64,000 bases of DNA from contig JAAVLQ010000001.1 in the NCBI GenBank assembly GCA_012103075.1, positions 992,001 through 1,056,000 on the forward strand. Direction: 5' to 3'. Below, piece by piece: positions 1 through 8,930 of this stretch (the stretch's first letter is position 1; each line of letters opens with the position of its first letter). This DNA is from Brucella cytisi (GTDB taxonomy: Bacteria; Pseudomonadota; Alphaproteobacteria; Rhizobiales; Rhizobiaceae). The notes under the pieces were generated by a model. The model searched no databases. It was not told the origin of the DNA and was given only the letters and a program-made list of their open reading frames with translations. The translations under genes were made by a program, and so were the position numbers.

Positions 1-397
1 GGGATCGTTGCGGCTGACCACGGTGATCGTGGGGAATGGCAGACGTTCACGCGGGTAGGGGCCGAACGTCATCAGATGCTTGGGGCGGATCTTGTCGTTG
101 GAAACATCCGGAGGCGCCACGAAAAAGGCTCCAGCCACCTTGTGCTGAAAATGCGGCAAGGCATGAACTACAGTTGCAACGCCGAGCGAATGCGCGACGA
201 GAACAATCGGCTTTGGTTGCCGCATTGGCGGCCTTTACCACTTCACCAATCCAGTCTTCGCGAACAGGTTTGGTCCACTCGGCCTGCTCGACGCGCCGCG
301 CCGTCGAGAGTTTGCTCTCCCAACGGGTCTGCCAGTGGTCGGGGCCGGAATTGGTATAGCCGGGGATGATGAGGATATCTGCGTCTTTGACTTTCAT
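1..397 (-). CDS. RBBP9/YdeN-type serine hydrolase, partial, frameshifted
   Basis: Small alpha/beta-hydrolase of the RBBP9/YdeN (Ser_hydrolase) family, truncated by the left window edge. The start ATG is at 395-397 and the protein opens MKVKDADILIIPGYTNSGPD, the typical beta-strand plus glycine-rich start of this family, followed by HWQTRW. The nucleophile elbow (AHSLG) is readable only in another frame after about 211-216, where CTTTGG on the plus strand probably stands for CCTGG. After correction the C-terminal part reads on through family-like sequence (APPDVS) to the edge. Substrate unknown; the family cleaves small esters or acts as a protein-interaction fold. Family call fairly sure, function not. 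Confidence 0.7.
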
Positions 398-565
398 GGC
401 TTCCCATTTAGAGAGGCTTTGTAACTTCTTCAAGCCGTGCTTGTTGTATGCTTGGTATAGAAGGCATGCGAATGATGAACAGCCTGTTCGCTGATCGTGA
501 TCTTGTGAAACATGTCCCAAATGGTGATGTTTAGGCAAGATTTGAAACACGGCGGAGAGACTGGC

Positions 566-1523
566 ATGACAATCAGCAGACGTAATATCCTCGGCGCTGC
601 CGGGACTGCTGCCATGGCCAACATTCTTCCTGTTCGCGCAGAAATGCCGTCGAAGGAGGGCGACATGACACAGCATTTGGGAGCAACCGCAGTCGAAACT
701 GAACGTACGGTTGCTCCGCTTCCATTCGCAATGACCACGCCAATGCGTGTGGCTCGCGTTGGTCTGAAGGCGCGCGATGCTGAAACATTGGCTGAATATT
801 ATCACGATGTCGTCGGCTTGCGCGAGATGACGCGTCGCGGCGCGTCGATTGTGCTCGGTGCAGGTGACCGCGAACTGATGGAAATTGAACAGTTTTCGGC
901 GGCCGGGCCGGACGACCCACGCAGCGCCGGTTTGTATCACACCGCATTCCTGCTGCCGACACGTGGCGACCTTTGCGCGCTGGTCGCGCCGCGCCATCGA
1001 CAAGCAATTGCCGGTCAGCGGTGCATCGGACCACAAGGTAAGCGAAGCCATCTATCTGACCGATCCCGAGGGCAACGGTATCGAAATCTATTCAGATCGT
1101 CCGAACAATGAGTGGCAATGGAATGGCGACCGTGTTGCCATGAGCACCGATCCGCTCGATGTCAGCAATTTGCTCGATGTCATCAAGCGCGAGGGCGGAG
1201 AATGGGACGGCGCACCGCAAAACACCGTGGTTGGTCACGTTCATCTGCGCGTCGGCAATGCGCATGAAGCCGAAACCTTCTGGCACAATGAACTCGGCCT
1301 CGAAACTGTTCAAACCTATGGTGACCGGGCTGTGTTCATGTCCACCGGGCGCTACCATCACCATATCGCTGCTAATGCTTGGCAGAGTGCCGGTGCTGGC
1401 AAGCGTGACGAGGATCGGACCGGCCTCGGCTGGGTTGAGCTGGAAGACACGCGTGGCGGTAATAACAGCACCTTCGTGGACCCATGGGGCAACGTGGTCA
1501 ATACGATCAAGACCAAGGCGTAA
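566..1523 (+). CDS. Tat-exported VOC-family (CatE-like glyoxalase/dioxygenase) protein, frameshifted
   Basis: Two vicinal-oxygen-chelate repeats, as in catechol-2,3-dioxygenase CatE-like proteins. The first opens near VARVGLKARDAETLAEYY and the second near VGHVHLRVGNAHEAETFWH. The N-terminus carries a twin-arginine motif (SRRNIL) and a short hydrophobic stretch, so export to the periplasm by Tat is likely; tatABC lies at 33.7-35.5 kb. I chose ATG 566 because GGCGGAGAGA precedes it; an in-frame ATG at 512 is less likely. The frame breaks at 972-977 (CCTTTG where CCTGG fits), then continues to TAA at 1523. The reconstructed protein is about 318 residues. Metal and substrate cannot be told from sequence. 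A strong terminator follows. Confidence 0.75.
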
Positions 1524-1549
1524 ACCAGCCCGTCTCCGGAATGTAAAAA

Positions 1550-1581
1550 GCCCCATGTTTTCATAAACATGGGGCTTTTTT
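1550..1581 (+). terminator. Rho-independent terminator after the VOC gene
   Basis: An 11-bp perfect stem (GCCCCATGTTT paired with AAACATGGGGC) with a TCAT loop is followed by six T. It ends the VOC transcript. A-rich sequence on its left side could also stop leftward transcription coming from purB. Confidence 0.9.
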
Positions 1582-1627
1582 CGATCCAAATTATGAACCA
1601 ATTAAAGGGGGCGCAGATTTTGGTTAT

Positions 1628-1735
1628 GACGTGCCGAAAATCGCGACTTGCAAGAACCAGAGCGCAGCGTATCTGAGGTACGTGAGCACCGGAAGCGCAG
1701 TAAGACGCGATTTGCAGGCCGTCAGAGCCGAAATC
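1628..1735. repeat. Candidate Brucella-group intergenic repeat downstream of purB
   Basis: The spacer between the terminator and the purB stop contains related inverted words (AATCGCGACTTGCA and GCGATTTGCAGG, CGTATC and GGTACG). On the minus strand it stays open without being part of a gene. I recall similar sequence next to genes elsewhere in Brucella-group genomes, but cannot confirm this from one window. Confidence 0.3.
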
Positions 1736-3037
1736 TTAACCGAAGACGCGCTTGAAAATCGTATCTACATGCTTGGTGTGGTAGCCGAGATCGAACTTTT
1801 CGCGGATCTGGTCTTCGGAAAGCGCGGCGCGCACTTCCGTGTCGGCCAGCAGTTCCTCAAGGAAGTCGGCGTCCTGTTCCCAGACCTTCATGGCATTGCG
1901 CTGCACAAGACGATAAGCATCTTCACGCGACACACCTGCCTGAGTGAGCGCCAGAAGCACGCGCTGCGAATGCACCAGACCGCGGAACTTGTTCATGTTT
2001 TTCAGCATGTTGTCCGGGTAGATGACCAGCTTTTCGATCACGCCAGCCAGACGGTTGAGCGCGAAGTCGAGCGTGATGGTGGTGTCCGGGCCAATGGCGC
2101 GCTCGACGCTCGAATGCGAAATATCGCGTTCGTGCCAGAGAGCGACATTTTCCATGGCGGGCGTGACCGACATACGCACCAGACGGGCGAGGCCGGTCAG
2201 GTTTTCGGTCAGAACCGGATTGCGCTTGTGCGGCATGGCCGACGAACCTTTCTGGCCCGGAGAGAAGAATTCTTCCGCTTCCAGAACTTCGGTACGCTGC
2301 ATGTGGCGGATTTCGATGGCGACATTTTCGATGGACGAGGCGATGACGCCGAGTGTCGCGAAGAACATGGCGTGACGGTCACGCGGGATGACCTGCGTGG
2401 AAACCGGCTCGGCTTCGAGGCCAAGCTTGGCGCAGACATATTCCTCAACGCGCGGGTCGATATTGGCGAAGGTGCCGACAGCGCCGGAAATCGCGCCGGT
2501 CGCAATCTCGGCACGCGCTGCGACGAGACGGGCGCGGTTGCGCTGCATTTCTGCATAGAAACGCGCGAAGGTCAGGCCCATTGTGGTCGGTTCGGCGTGA
2601 ATGCCGTGGCTGCGGCCGATGCGAACCGTGTCCTTGTGTTCAAAAGCACGCTTCTTCAGAGCTTCCAGAACGCGGTCCATGTCGGCAAGCAGCAGATCGG
2701 CAGCGCGTACGAGCTGGACGTTGAGCGTGGTGTCGAGCACGTCCGACGAGGTCATGCCCTGATGCACAAAGCGGCTGTCCGGACCGATGAATTCGGCCAG
2801 ATGGGTCAGAAATGCAATGACGTCATGCTTCGTGACGGCCTCGATCTCGTCGATACGGGCGACGTCAAACTTCGCCACGCTACCCTTTTCCCAGATGGTC
2901 TTCGCCGCTTCCTTCGGGATGACGCCGAGTTGCGCCAGCGCCTCGCAGGCATAGGCTTCGATCTCGAACCAGATGCGGAACTTCGTTTCGGGCGACCAGA
3001 TGGCGACCATTTCAGGCCGGGAATAGCGCGGGATCAT
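1736..3037 (-). CDS. purB: Adenylosuccinate lyase
   Basis: Cytosolic enzyme of purine synthesis. It releases fumarate from SAICAR and from adenylosuccinate. The 433-residue frame is intact and close to the family's usual length. The fumarase/aspartase superfamily signature GSSAMPHKRN is at residues 264-273, the substrate-binding TSSD at 96-99 and the SHGIHAEPTT segment with the general-acid histidine at about 143-152. The ATG at 3037 begins MIPRYSRPEM, the usual start for the bacterial PurB group. rpe lies 36 bp upstream on the same strand, so the two may be cotranscribed. Confidence 0.97.
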   Translation of the reverse strand: MIPRYSRPEMVAIWSPETKFRIWFEIEAYACEALAQLGVIPKEAAKTIWEKGSVAKFDVARIDEIEAVTKHDVIAFLTHLAEFIGPDSRFVHQGMTSSDVLDTTLNVQLVRAADLLLADMDRVLEALKKRAFEHKDTVRIGRSHGIHAEPTTMGLTFARFYAEMQRNRARLVAARAEIATGAISGAVGTFANIDPRVEEYVCAKLGLEAEPVSTQVIPRDRHAMFFATLGVIASSIENVAIEIRHMQRTEVLEAEEFFSPGQKGSSAMPHKRNPVLTENLTGLARLVRMSVTPAMENVALWHERDISHSSVERAIGPDTTITLDFALNRLAGVIEKLVIYPDNMLKNMNKFRGLVHSQRVLLALTQAGVSREDAYRLVQRNAMKVWEQDADFLEELLADTEVRAALSEDQIREKFDLGYHTKHVDTIFKRVFG

Positions 3038-3073
3038 GAGTGCATCCTATAGAATGGAATAGACGGACGGAGT

Positions 3074-3751
3074 TTAGTGATTACGTGCGGCCTCGGCAGC
3101 GGCGCGGATCGCCCGGATATTGGCGCGGTAGCTCTCGACGGAGTTGCCTTTGTAGACCGCAGAACCGGCCACGAGAATGTTGGCGCCAGCGGCAACGACC
3201 GAGCCTGCGGTTTCCGGTGTAATACCGCCGTCAACTTCGATGTCGATAGGGCGGTCGCCAACCATTTCGCGGACGCGCTTGATCTTGTCGAGCATCGGCG
3301 TGATGAACTTCTGGCCGCCAAAACCGGGATTGACGGTCATGACGAGGACGAGATCGACATCATCGATGACGTTCGTCAGCGCTTCGGCGGGCGTTGCCGG
3401 GTTAAGCGCCAGACCGGCTTTCTTGCCGAGAGCGCGGATCGACTGCAGCGAACGGTGCGTGTGCGGACCGGCTTCGGCGTGAATTGTGATGAGATCGCAA
3501 CCAGCATCGGCAAACGGGGCCAGATACGGGTCGCAGGGCGCAATCATCAGATGCGCATCGAAGAATGCCTTGGTGCGCGGGCGGATCGCGTTCACCACCT
3601 GCGAACCGAAAGTAATATTCGGCACAAAATGCCCGTCCATGACGTCGATATGCACCCAGTCGGCACCGGCTTCCAGCACGGCGTCGACTTCTTCGCCAAG
3701 ACGGGCAAAATCGGCGGAAAGGATGGACGGGGCGATGGCGATGGGGCGCAT
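3074..3751 (-). CDS. rpe: Ribulose-phosphate 3-epimerase
   Basis: TIM-barrel enzyme interconverting ribulose 5-phosphate and xylulose 5-phosphate in the pentose phosphate pathway. Intact at 225 residues, the usual length. The catalytic aspartate pair is visible at Asp36 (HIDVMDG) and Asp174 (DIEVDGGI), metal-ligand histidines at His34 and His67 (DAHLM), and the phosphate-binding PGFGGQ loop at about 142-147. It starts with [15 protein letters not shown], a family hallmark. It sits between lpxXL and purB on the same strand; the link to the lipid A cluster upstream looks positional only. Confidence 0.97.
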   Translation of the reverse strand: MRPIAIAPSILSADFARLGEEVDAVLEAGADWVHIDVMDGHFVPNITFGSQVVNAIRPRTKAFFDAHLMIAPCDPYLAPFADAGCDLITIHAEAGPHTHRSLQSIRALGKKAGLALNPATPAEALTNVIDDVDLVLVMTVNPGFGGQKFITPMLDKIKRVREMVGDRPIDIEVDGGITPETAGSVVAAGANILVAGSAVYKGNSVESYRANIRAIRAAAEAARNH

Positions 3752-3802
3752 ATGTGATCTCCGTAACTTTGGCCAGCCCCTAGCACATGAGGGGCAAGAA
3801 TC

Positions 3803-4729
3803 CTATCCCCAGCGCTTGTGGAACCACATCCACTGGCCGGGATATTCGCGCACCCATGTCTCAACGGTATCGTTCAACAGCTGTGCGGTTGCGGCAACAT
3901 CGATCTCACCCTTGTCGTCGCGCGGCAATTCCATGCGCTCATAGAGTTCGAGACGATAACGCCCGCCGGGAAGGCGGATACAGCGTGCCGGATAGACGTC
4001 GCAATCATATTGCCGCGCAAGCTTGGCCAGTAGCGGATTGGTTTTCACCGGGCGATTGAAGAAGGTGGAAGGCACACCGCGGCGGAATTTCTGGTCCACC
4101 AGCATACCGACATTGCCGCCTTCATCGAGGATATGCGCAAGCGCCCGGGCGGCACCTGCCTTGGAAGGCACGAGATGGCCCATATTGGTATGGCGGGCTT
4201 TCAGAACCTTGTTGGCGATATAGGGATTGTTGGGCGGGCGAAACAGCGCGGTGACATTCAGGCCGAATGTGGCGGCGCAGATCGGCAGAAGCTCGAAATT
4301 ACCGGTATGAGCGGTGAAGAAGATATGCGGCTTCTTCTCGTCGCGGAGACGTTCGAAAATCGGAATGCCTTCCACTTCGACCGGGCCCGGCGTTGTGGCA
4401 TTGGGGTCGAAGTCGAAAACGGCGTCGAGGAAGATATATTCCGCGAGAAGGCGCGCCATCGATTCCCACATTTCGCGGGCGATTTCCTCGATTTCCGCGT
4501 CGCTTTTCTCAGGATAAGCCTGACACAGATTATCGGTGGCAACCTTGTGGCGCGGCGTCAGCGGCCCGACTAGACGGGCCACCTTGGCTGAAAAGCTGAT
4601 TGCAGCCTTCGCCGGAAAAAGGCGCAGCAGGCCAAGCAGCAGAAAGACGGCCTGCGCCCAGAGCCAGTAGTTGAACTGCTTCAGCTTGCGGGTCCAGCGG
4701 AAGAGCAGAAGTTTCAGCTTGAACATCAT
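3803..4729 (-). CDS. lpxXL: Lipid A very-long-chain (secondary) acyltransferase LpxXL
   Basis: HtrB/LpxL-family inner-membrane acyltransferase, 308 residues and intact. It has an N-terminal hydrophobic anchor (about residues 22-38) and the catalytic H-x4-E motif HTGNFE at 141-146. In Rhizobiales the family member next to acpXL moves the 27-hydroxyoctacosanoyl or similar chain from AcpXL to lipid A. Its place directly after adh2XL and fabF1XL/fabF2XL, with acpXL at the head of the strand, supports that role over the ordinary lauroyl transferase. The specific acyl chain used is inferred from context. Confidence 0.88.
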   Translation of the reverse strand: MMFKLKLLLFRWTRKLKQFNYWLWAQAVFLLLGLLRLFPAKAAISFSAKVARLVGPLTPRHKVATDNLCQAYPEKSDAEIEEIAREMWESMARLLAEYIFLDAVFDFDPNATTPGPVEVEGIPIFERLRDEKKPHIFFTAHTGNFELLPICAATFGLNVTALFRPPNNPYIANKVLKARHTNMGHLVPSKAGAARALAHILDEGGNVGMLVDQKFRRGVPSTFFNRPVKTNPLLAKLARQYDCDVYPARCIRLPGGRYRLELYERMELPRDDKGEIDVAATAQLLNDTVETWVREYPGQWMWFHKRWG

Positions 4730-4742
4730 GGACGTGGGCGAC

Positions 4743-5770
4743 TCAGTCGATCTCGAGAATGATCTTGCCGAAGACGTCGCGGCCTTCCATGCGCTTCAGC
4801 GCCGTGTCGATATCGTTGAATCCGACCACGGTGTCGATGACCGGATGCACGATGCCGCGCGCCATTTTCTGCATGGCGTCGGCCATGTTTTCCATACGGC
4901 AACCGAAGGAACCCAGGATCTTGAGCTGCTGCTGGAAAAGCTGCATCAGGTTCATGTTTGTCGAGACGCCCGAGGTCGAACCGCAGGTAACGAGGCGCGC
5001 GCCGCGCTTCATGCAAAGCATCGAACCGGCCCGGTATCCGCGCCGACATGCTCGAACACCACGTCTACACCCTTCTTCTTGGTGAGCTTGCGCACCACGC
5101 CCTCGAAGCGGTCTTCCCGGTAGTTGATGACGTGATCGGCGCCGAGCGCTTTGGCCTTCTCGATCTTGTCGTCAGAACCTACCGTGGTGATGACCGTGCA
5201 GCCCATCTTCTTGGCAAGCTGGATCGCGGCTGAACCGATGCCGGAACCGCCGGCCTGAACGAGAACGGTTTCGCCGGGCTCAAGCTTGGCATTATCGAAC
5301 AGCATATGCTCGACCGTACCGAAGGTTACAGGGGCGACGGCGGCGCCGATGGCATCCAGACCGGGAGGTGCCGGAACGAGAAGACGGGCAGGCAGGTTCA
5401 CTGCCTCGCAGGCAAAGCCGTCGAGATGGAAACCATGCACGCCGCCGACATGTTCGCACAGATTGTCACGGCCTTCGCGGCAGGCGCGGCAAAGACCACA
5501 GGTGCGCGCACCATAGATCGAGACGAGCTGACCGGGCAGGAGATTGGAAACGCCGGGGCCGACAGCATCCACAACGCCTGAAGCTTCCGCACCGATAACC
5601 AGCGGCATCTTGCGCTTGGCAAACGCCATGCCGCGCCAGCCCCACACGTCGATGTGGTTGAGCGCAACGGCCTTGATCTTCACGGTTACCTCGCCAATGC
5701 CGGGGGCAGGCGGCGGTGCGATATCGGTGATTTCAAGGCGGCGATCGTCGAGAAGCTGCAAGGCGCGCAT
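4743..5770 (-). CDS. adh2XL: Zinc-type alcohol dehydrogenase/quinone oxidoreductase of the VLCFA cluster (Adh2XL), frameshifted
   Basis: MDR-superfamily reductase of about 342 residues. Four cysteines of a structural zinc site are at 91, 94, 97 and 105 (CGLCRACREGRDNLC), followed by a Rossmann domain with AGGSGIGSAAIQLA at about 165-178. In Rhizobiales this gene is a standing member of the AcpXL cluster; its exact step in VLCFA synthesis (probably an enoyl or keto reduction) is not settled. ATG 5770 is preceded by AAAGGA. One base is missing near 5030: conserved DTWAGS requires a T, giving ACCTGGG where ACCGGG is read. Downstream the frame reads cleanly to the stop. Confidence 0.82.
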
Positions 5771-5850
5771 GAAGTAATCCTTTTCAAGACATAATCCCGG
5801 AAACGGCGAACCGTCCGGGATCATCGGCAAATTCGTATTTGTCGGACCGA

Positions 5851-7128
5851 TTAATTCGGATTTGCCGCCAAAACAAGGCTCGTATTTTGTCCGCCGAAAC
5901 CGAACGAGTTGGAAAGCACGGCAGAAACTTCTGCCTGACGCTTCACATTCGGCACGACATCAAGCGGAACAGCCGGGTCCGGATTGTCATAATTGATGGT
6001 CGGGGGCAGGGTGCCCGTCTGGATCGTCAGCAGCGAGAAGACTGCCTCGATAGCACCCGCGGCGGTCAGCGTATGGCCGATCATCGACTTGTTGGAGGAA
6101 ACCGGGATGGAGGCAAGCTTGTCACCGAATACTGTCGAAAGCGCCAGATATTCCATCTTGTCGTTTTCAGGCGTCGAGGTACCGTGGGCGTTGATATAGG
6201 AAATCTGCTCTTCGGTCAGACCGGCATCGGCCAATGCGGCGCGCACCGTGCCAATGGCAGGTGAAGCGTCTGGCTTGGAACGGGTACGGTGGAAATCATC
6301 GGCCTTTTCGCCGCAACCGGCCAGAATGCCCAGAACCTTGGCGCCGCGTGCAACAGCACTTTCGAGTGATTCCATCACCAGCGCGCCGGAACCTTCCGAC
6401 ATGGCAAAACCGTCACGATCCTTGGAGAAAGGCTTGGAAGCCTTTTCCGGCTTGTCGTTCTGGGTGGAAAGGGCCGAAAGCAGCGAAAAGCGGATCAGGG
6501 CTTCGGCAGAGACCGAACCATCGGTTCCGATGGAAAGTACCCGATCACTTTCGCCACGACGGATGGCTTCGACACCGAGCTGGATCGCAGTCGCACCCGA
6601 GGCACATGCGGTCGAAAGCGTGATCGGCAGGCCGCGCGTGCCAAAAGCTTCCGACAGGCGTTCAGCGATATAGCCGAACTGGGTCGTATTGAAGAGGTCA
6701 TTCTGACGGGCGCGGCGACAGGCTTCCAGCAGGAGCGGATAGCTTGCCGGACCTTCATTCTTCACGGTCGCATCAAGTGCAAACCGGCTTTTCCAGTCCA
6801 GTTCGACCGGAGGAGCTGCCAGAAAAAGCGGACCGCCGAAATCGGTAGACGAAAGGCCGGACTGTGCGAGAGCTTCCTCACCTGCGAGCCGGGCCAGCGC
6901 TTCGGAGAGCGCCGATGCACCCACATCGCTTTCGGCCGTGAAATCGACAGTTCCGGAGAAGCGTGTATTGAGGTTGTCGGTTGGAAAGCGGGTGATGGCA
7001 TGGATACCCGATTTTCCGCCGGTCAATGCAGCCCAGTTGTCTTCCTTGCCCTGACCGAGCGAGGAAACCACACCTGCGCCGGTGATGGCGACAATGGGAC
7101 GGCCGAGATGGTCTGTATATTTCGTCAT
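5851..7128 (-). CDS. fabF1XL: Beta-ketoacyl-ACP synthase FabF1XL of lipid A VLCFA synthesis
   Basis: KAS-II-type condensing enzyme, 425 residues, intact. It retains the full Cys-His-His triad: Cys175 (STACASG), His315 (NAHGTSTP) and His352 (NKSMIGHTL), so it should carry out decarboxylative Claisen condensations. It follows fabF2XL by 1 bp and precedes adh2XL by about 80 bp in the AcpXL cluster. It is predicted to elongate AcpXL-bound chains to C28 or so. I infer that it pairs with FabF2XL, which lacks the cysteine. Confidence 0.9.
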   Translation of the reverse strand: MTKYTDHLGRPIVAITGAGVVSSLGQGKEDNWAALTGGKSGIHAITRFPTDNLNTRFSGTVDFTAESDVGASALSEALARLAGEEALAQSGLSSTDFGGPLFLAAPPVELDWKSRFALDATVKNEGPASYPLLLEACRRARQNDLFNTTQFGYIAERLSEAFGTRGLPITLSTACASGATAIQLGVEAIRRGESDRVLSIGTDGSVSAEALIRFSLLSALSTQNDKPEKASKPFSKDRDGFAMSEGSGALVMESLESAVARGAKVLGILAGCGEKADDFHRTRSKPDASPAIGTVRAALADAGLTEEQISYINAHGTSTPENDKMEYLALSTVFGDKLASIPVSSNKSMIGHTLTAAGAIEAVFSLLTIQTGTLPPTINYDNPDPAVPLDVVPNVKRQAEVSAVLSNSFGFGGQNTSLVLAANPN

Positions 7129-7129
7129 C

Positions 7130-8309
7130 TTATACTCTCACCAGCTTTGCTGCGCCTTCGGCACGAGTCGCTCCGACTGCGGTGACAATTGCTTCGCTGA
7201 TTGGGCGACTGGCATCCTTTTCGGATGCATCCAGCGGTGCAAAAGCCTCGCCTTTCCAAACGGATATGGCCGCAAGTGCCAGCGCCAGCGGAACTGCGCT
7301 TCGCGCAAATGACCGGTCAGGCCGGAAATGCCGCGATAAGTGGCTGACAGAGCGTCGGGGCGGTTTTCTCTGCGCCGGTCGCTTCATGGGCGCCGGAAGC
7401 GGCGGAAACAACATAGGAGGGTCCTTGCCGTCATTGGCTGCAAGGATGAGTTCACGGATGGTGTTCGTAAGATCGGCATTGTCGCGCCGGATCTGTGCAC
7501 TTTCGATGCCAGCAACTTCGGCATAAGCGCGCGCACCGCGCTTGGCTGCGTGGTCAGCGCTTTCCAGTACAAGGAACACGCCGCCGGAACCGGAAATCAT
7601 GCCGCCGCCAGCCGAACCGTCGCGCTGCCAGAGCGGTGCCCAGCCATCATGCTTGAGTAGCCCGCCAAGCTCGTGACCGAGAATCATGTCGAAATGTTCG
7701 GCATTGTAGGAACCGCCAACCAGCGCATGGGTGCTCTGACCCGTGCGAATGCGCGCGGCTGCGGTTTCGATAGCCGAAAGGCCGGAACCTTCTTCGCCCA
7801 TGAAGGTACGCGAAGAACCGGTCACCTTGTGGACGATCGAAATATTGCCTGCGAGCAGGTTGGAAAGCTGCGCCAGAAACAGGGTAGGGCGCAGTTCGGT
7901 CGAGAGTTTCTCGTTCAGCATGACGCCGCGATCGTTGCGAGTGCGGCCTTCGTCCAGAATCTGCATATCGACGGTAATGTCACGTTCGCCACCACCGGCC
8001 CCCACGACCATATCCATGGTCGCGCAAAAGCGCCTCGTCGTCCTTCATGCCAGCATCCTGCAGAGCAAGCCCTGCGGCATAGGTGCCAAGGCGCTGCCGG
8101 GTTTCCATCTGGCGCTGATCGCCACGCTTTGGAATCTGCAGGCTCCAGTCCACTTCACCCAATGGATGAACAGTGTAAGGCGCAAAGGCTTCCTTTTCGA
8201 GGCGCGGCTCAGTGCCAGCCTTCGAGAAAGCGTTCCAATGCACATCGACCCCTTCGCCGAGCGAGGAGATGATGCCGATACCTGTGATGACGACTTTATT
8301 GTTCTGCAT
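7130..8309 (-). CDS. fabF2XL: Beta-ketoacyl synthase-like FabF2XL lacking the active-site cysteine, frameshifted
   Basis: Thiolase-fold ketosynthase homologue of about 393 residues starting MQNNKVVITGIGIISSLGEG. Where KAS enzymes have the nucleophile motif TACATG, the aligned segment here reads HKVTGSSRTFMGEE with no cysteine. The two histidine regions seem kept (GAHEATGAEK and LTGHLREAQ) after frame repair. This resembles a chain-length-factor subunit more than a free-standing synthase. As sequenced the gene breaks about four times: an A/T run at 8026-8029, and G runs near 7418, 7358 and 7290, each one base off. The frame between breaks is clearly protein coding. Confidence 0.8.
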
Positions 8310-8431
8310 GGGTCCCGTTTGTCCGTCGATGCTGAGACTGCTCTGACACGCGAAAAATTCGCGCTACCAGAAACAGGAATCAGGGCGAACATTTCTGTTC
8401 ACCCCTCAATACCGCCATATTATGTGCCGGA

Positions 8432-8717
8432 TCAGCCTTTTTTTTTTGGCTGCAACCAGCTCATCGATTTTTGCGCAGAGGTTCTTGAGAACGAAATATT
8501 CTTCGGTCGGAACCTTGCCTTCGTTCACTTCACGGGTCCACTGCTCAAGCGGAATCTTGATGCCGAAAGCCTTGTCGATGGCGAAGACGATGTCGAGGAA
8601 GTCGAGGCTGTCGATGCCCAGATCGTCGATGGTGTGGCTATCCGGCGTGATGGTGTCACGGTCGATTTCACTGGTTTCGGCGATGATGTCGGCGACTTTG
8701 TCAAAAGTAGAGGACAA
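8432..8717 (-). CDS. acpXL: Acyl carrier protein AcpXL for lipid A very-long-chain fatty acid
   Basis: Specialised acyl carrier protein that carries the growing 27-hydroxy C28-type chain before transfer to lipid A. The phosphopantetheine serine is Ser37 in the motif GIDSLDF. The sequence [20 protein letters not shown] and the C-terminal [14 protein letters not shown] match the AcpXL subgroup rather than housekeeping AcpP. As sequenced a run of ten A (plus-strand T at 8438-8447) pushes the frame into a false tail ending at 8406. With nine the protein ends AAKKKG and stops at 8432, giving about 94 residues, the normal length. It heads the cluster on this strand. Confidence 0.92.
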
Positions 8718-8930
8718 GTTTCGATTCCTTTATTCATGGCGGTGCCACGGTTGGCACGTATCTGACTGTTTGCGCGTGTCTAGCGTTTTTCCGGTGATAG
8801 GGAAAGTCATATTACTTTCATAGTCACCGAGCTTTCAAAACCGCATATAAGGCGCGCAACATGCGAAGCGCAACATAAAGACAAACTCTAATTTTGGAAA
8901 TATTCTCAAAACTGAGTTATTACAACTGGG

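Noticed and set aside
47..1051. A 334-codon minus-strand frame from 1051 that would swallow both the hydrolase and the VOC gene
   Set aside because: Only its last third (after 397) is hydrolase-like; the upstream part is antisense to the VOC gene and the join ignores a clear frameshift near 211.
1631..3052. A 473-codon open frame on the plus strand opposite purB
   Set aside because: It is the mirror of an intact purB with all catalytic motifs; its translation has no recognisable domain and its composition is that of antisense to GC-rich codons.
8438..8447. Possible programmed frameshift on the A10 run in acpXL
   Set aside because: With one base fewer the protein ends exactly like other AcpXL proteins, and similar run errors occur in dozens of unrelated genes here.
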